From Polytrichum commune (taxonomy: Eukaryota; Streptophyta; Polytrichopsida; Polytrichales; Polytrichaceae), in NCBI GenBank assembly GCA_950295325.1, contig OX485804.1, forward strand, positions 21,082,001 through 21,146,000: 64,000 nt of DNA, given 5' to 3'. Position numbers and translations under genes: made by a program. Positions 60,031 to 64,000 of this stretch are shown here, piece by piece; position 1 is the first letter of the stretch, and every line of letters begins with the position of its first letter. Under the pieces are notes generated by a model. The model did not search any database and had not been told where the DNA came from. It was given only the letters and a program-made list of their open reading frames with translations.

Positions 60031-61113
60031 CTTCTAGCCAACTTGGAGTTTGATCTGGAGACTTTACAAATAACGTTTTTGGTGTGTAACTTCCAGTTGT
60101 ATACAAGAAATAACTCCAGCATTTGCGTTTGTGCTACTCATGAGAAGATTGTATCAAGAGAATTGGAGATATAATTTAAATTGCTTAACAAAAGGAGCTA
60201 ATCAACATGTAGGATTCATGATGCACATGGGAGTGAACCTGGATGAACCATACCTTCACCACTGAAGATGAGCCTCTTTGCTACCTGGGAGCAGATGTTT
60301 GTTAATTGTGGAGTGTCATAAACACTCGATTTTTGGTAAACTTGAATGAGTTTGCTCTACAAATGAGGCTCAGCAGATCACCAAGTACCTCAAAATATGT
60401 TCAACTTTGTCTTGTCTGCATACAGCTTTGATTGTTGATGGAAGTCTTCAATATTGTTGTTGCTACCTAGAGAGTCAATTATGTGGTGGATCAAAATCTT
60501 GCAGCAAGTGCAGGGAAGCAGTTGAGGTGTGACATAAATCGGAAGGAATTAAACTGGTTTGTGGACATGGACAGCTACTGTGTAGATGCTAGGGTGTCCA
60601 CATCAGTGAAATATTTGAAGCAAATAATGAGTCTGCATTGTGCAATATATTACAAAACATAAATTCTTGTTGAAGAAAAAAAGTGATTCTGGAAGACAAC
60701 TAAGTGGCTACGACATATGAAGCTCAAGGATGCTTCTTCCGTTTAACACATTTTGCATTGAATACATGTACAAGTTGACAATGAGAGTGGTCCATGTGCA
60801 GTGGACAAAGAATCGTAAACTGATTGAACATCTAATGAGTCTATTAAGCTAAGTTGGCAATCAATCTTGCTTTAGGGGTAAGACCCTCCTCAAAATATCT
60901 AGAAACAGAAAATCTTCAAAAATGTCTTACATCAGTATAATGCAGAATAAGAAGCTAATTTACAAATGGGAAATGATAGCCGTTACAGTGGCAACCTTCC
61001 AGCAAGAGACTCGATATAAATTGATCCTGGACTACCGAAATGTAGGTGATAAATTGCAAAGGATTGGTACGAGTACAATCTAAACATATTGACCTCCAGT
61101 GAATGATACACAC

Positions 61114-63884
61114 TCAGACTAGGTTGGATTGCAAACGGTTCTCAGCAGGTTCCATCTTGTTGTATAGTGGCAGCTCCAGGAGGAAGACAAGCTTGAACCA
61201 ACTTGGGAGCCTCCCGTACAATGCAGGGGGCAGAGGTATTAAAGGACTGCAACACACAAAGGATCCAGTTTTCAGTCTCTGATATGTCAACTAGTTGTCC
61301 ATATATCCATAGATGACCAATCTAGGTACTTATCATTTTGTACTCCACTTGCCTTGTGTTGACGTTGTACAGAATTAACTGTGATGTCAATTCTCAACCG
61401 TCCTCACTGACATATTCTTAAGATGTATATTACTACAGCAGAGACCAAGACAGGATCGCATTATTCTTATCTGTTCCTTACCTTGTTTCATTCTTGTAAG
61501 TTCGATACTCAGGGTTGCTTCCATGTTTCTTGTCAGCTGATTCCTGCAAAAAAGAGTCAACAAATTGAATACGCTTAGATACTAGGGGACTGCTGTTTTA
61601 GAGTGAAATGCAGGCACCTAGAGCGATTCCCTACATAACATCTATTTTAGCCCCAAAACTTTAGTCAAACCAAATCTCGTCAACAGTTTGAGGAACACAA
61701 AAAGGTAACAATTCATGAGAAGAGTTTTACCTCGAGCAGTGGCATCCCACTGAGAAAGAGAAGAAGAAGTGTGATGAAGATGGGGCTGGCAATGACTGCC
61801 CACTGACCACCTTTTAAAACTGGAGTGGCGCTTATAAATATCCCCCACCACAGAGCAATCTGCAGAACATCAAACTGTCAAAAGAATGACCATGTCCACA
61901 GTATATATCAGCTACAATGGAAGTCTGCTCTACAATATTACTTATGAAAGTATTCTAAGATTATTGAATCATTTTGTTGCATGCTCAAGATCGACCCCAT
62001 TCTAATGGAAACCCACAATAATTCTCAAGAGACCACAGAAATGCAAAAATCAAGAGGGGTAGGAATGCATGTAACATACTATGCACTTCATGCTTCAAAT
62101 AGACAATTTGCAGATGAGAGCACTAACATTGGTGCCAATGAGGACTAGTCTCTGTCATCATTGATTATACTATTTGCAGAATAACTCAGGGATAAAGGAG
62201 TGTAGAGTTTGATGATCACCTCTCCGAAATAGTTGGGATGCCTGGACCACCTCCAGACACCTACATCACACCATCTGCCCTTGCTTGCAGGGTTTTTCTT
62301 CAAATTGAGCTTCTGCTGATCGGCAATTGCTTCAATGACCACACCAATGGTCCACAGAACCCAACCCACTATATCCGCAACATTGATGTTTGGATTATGA
62401 TCACTTGCATTGACAACAGTCACAGGTAGACTCACAGTCCAGACCCAAAATGCCTGTTACCAAACACCATGGAGAAACAGAATTACAATCTAGGTCGCTT
62501 TCACATTAGCACCAAATGAAGTGGCACAACCTTTATTTTTTCTTTGAGGCCCGAGGATTAATTTCAAACCCTCACAGTACGAGCTGTTAGTGCTTTTGAA
62601 ATAGTTGAAGAATTTCATCTAAATCACAACCACATACCATACAGGAAGCCGAAGGGATTATTTACGTCTCATGTATGTACTTGGGTAGATCATTGTTATC
62701 AATTTGTTGAATAGCATCTCATTTCTGAAAACAGGGGATACTTGCTTAAACTTCAATAGTCATGACAGATTGATGGTGAAGAAATCTATGGAAAAATTGG
62801 TGTCCATGTTCAATCAGTGAAGTCAGGCCAAGGTGAGAAGCAGGAGTAACCTGAAATGTCCAGAATCCAGCAAACTTGAGAAGATTGCCTCGCTTGTCAT
62901 CAAACCGTCTGTCTTCCCCCCACGCGAGAATACTAAACATTCCATTTTCCACATTCTGAAGTTATTTTCTTGCAGAATTGCTGGTCAACAAGCAAGAAGG
63001 GATCTACACTAGTTCATCTGAGCCATCATTCTCAGTTGTATTCAAATATGCATGATTTTTTTAATCTTTGTCATAGTATTTCATTTCAAGCTCCTCTGCT
63101 GACCCAGTTGAAGTGTTGAGACAAGAGGTTTTGTCTTAAGGTTTACGTAGCATGTATTGGCCATAAGAAAGCATCCAATGAGTAAGGGATTGTCCCATAC
63201 CGGAGGAGCAAGAAGCCGGACAGTCGCATTCCCCAAAGTACGACTAAGATAGTGAGGACAATCTGCCATTAAAGAAACAACGTGAGTAGATTAGCCTCTA
63301 CTATGTAGTAAATGCCTCGCTGAAGCACAGGATCCGAAGAAGACAAATAATGTTTTACATGCCCCCCACAAATTTTGCACGAAGACATATATACCTGTCG
63401 AAAGTGCCAGGTTGCATGAAGGAAGAATGTGAGAACGGCCAGTATAATGAAGTTTGTGCCACCTGCAATACTCCCCATAAACATCCCAATCAAAATCCAC
63501 AAGGCACTGAATTAAGCTACTGAGATCTACCATCTATGAAGAAGAGAATTCAAAGTTCAATTGAAAACGGGCACGGTATATTGCTCACCAGCGAAGTCCG
63601 TAACTTTGTCAAACTTGAATCCAGCGGCAATGACGAAGAATGAAAATTGGTAAAGAACCTGCACACGGGCACACAAATGTCATCCAATCAATCCCTGAAT
63701 TCACTCAACAATTTAAATCAAAAATCGGGAAAAAAAACTCGGAACTATTAAAACTAGAAATAAAGCTTCCCGTGGCGATAGTCACAACATACGTCGCTGC
63801 AAGCTCGCAAACGAAGTAGATGAGAGGGAGAGAAAACAATTTGTTTGTTATCATGGTAACTATTGCCGTAAGGGCCAAAACACT
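61114..63884 (-). CDS. DUF1295 / steroid 5-alpha-reductase-like membrane protein (start unresolved)
   Basis: Minus-strand exons: 63884-63861, 63658-63589, 63462-63395, 63262-63201, 62932-62851, 62453-62220, 61859-61731, 61543-61482 and 61246-61114. They join in phase and give about 287 residues, the usual family length. Seen in order: SVLALTAI, YQFSFFVIAAGFKFDKVTDF, AGGTNFIILAVLTFF, ATWHFRQ, WGEDRRFDDKRGN, VNASD, ADQQKLNLKKNPASKGRWCD, VGVWRWSRHPNYFGE (the C-terminal reductase signature), IALWWGIFISATPVL, LLLLFLSGMPLLE and SADKKHG. It is a multi-pass membrane protein, probably in the ER; its substrate is unknown. No usable ATG is visible: the only nearby in-frame ATG (about 63909) is followed two codons later by TAA, so exon 1 is upstream beyond a possible acceptor at 63885 or the copy is damaged. 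The first donor (63860) is less certain. Confidence 0.88.
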
Positions 63885-64000
63885 CTGGTCGATCACAAAT
63901 TATGTCATCGAATTAATTTCTCAATTCTTGAACAAGTAAACAGAAAACCGAACTATCAACAATTTGAAAAGGAAGCTTCTCGTGGAAATACGAGCTCCTC

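Overview
This window reads as nuclear DNA of a land plant or a close streptophyte relative. Evidence for that: spliceosomal introns with GT..AG borders, a plastid FtsH-like pseudoprotease with a transit-peptide-like N-terminus, a plant-type GnT-I, a desiccation-related ferritin-like protein, AT-rich intergenic DNA, and plant-style MITEs, a SINE and a LINE remnant. Intron-poor forms of FTSHI1 and GnT-I hint at a non-seed plant, but I cannot name the species.

Layout. 1-6374: a decayed, 5'-truncated multi-exon gene on the + strand whose translated exons look like a ParB-like domain followed by a permuted amino-methyltransferase-like domain; it carries in-frame stops, a probable poly-C frameshift and a 2.2-kb repeat-filled intron. 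6.4-21.4 kb: gene-poor, repeat-rich DNA with a LINE remnant, a second fragment related to the methyltransferase-like gene (15.7-16.2 kb) and a large foldback element (18.9-19.8 kb). 21.5-29.0 kb: CDC20 (+, 7 exons) with two MSA-type cell-cycle boxes far upstream. 29.7-31.4 kb: a convergent desiccation-related (PCC13-62 type) gene (-, 3 exons). 31.5-37.9 kb: several MITEs. 38.07-41.08 kb: intronless FTSHI1/ARC1-like gene (+). 41.1-48.1 kb: dispersed and tandem repeats, including a 450-bp-unit array. 48.2-50.7 kb: GnT-I (-, 2 exons). 52.3-52.7 kb: a tRNA-derived SINE with a 12-bp target duplication. 53.6-55.4 kb: an unrecognised 461-aa tail-anchored protein (+, 2 exons). 56.2-58.3 kb: a twin CX9C (COX23-like) protein (+, 3 exons). 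61.1-63.9 kb: a DUF1295/steroid-reductase-like membrane protein (-, at least 9 exons, start not resolved).

The intact genes are unrelated housekeeping or stress genes; there is no operon-like logic. Two things stand out. One is the ParB-like plus methyltransferase-like gene, an architecture familiar from phage and bacterial DNA-modification proteins, here in a decaying plant copy with a second fragment nearby. The other is that introns of four genes, and the region upstream of one, have grown by local tandem duplication or triplication of 150-370 bp blocks, sometimes copying exon edges. Exon borders were worked out by hand from splice sites, reading-frame phase and protein-family similarity. 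For the five spliced genes with a complete coding sequence the exon lengths sum to an exact number of codons.
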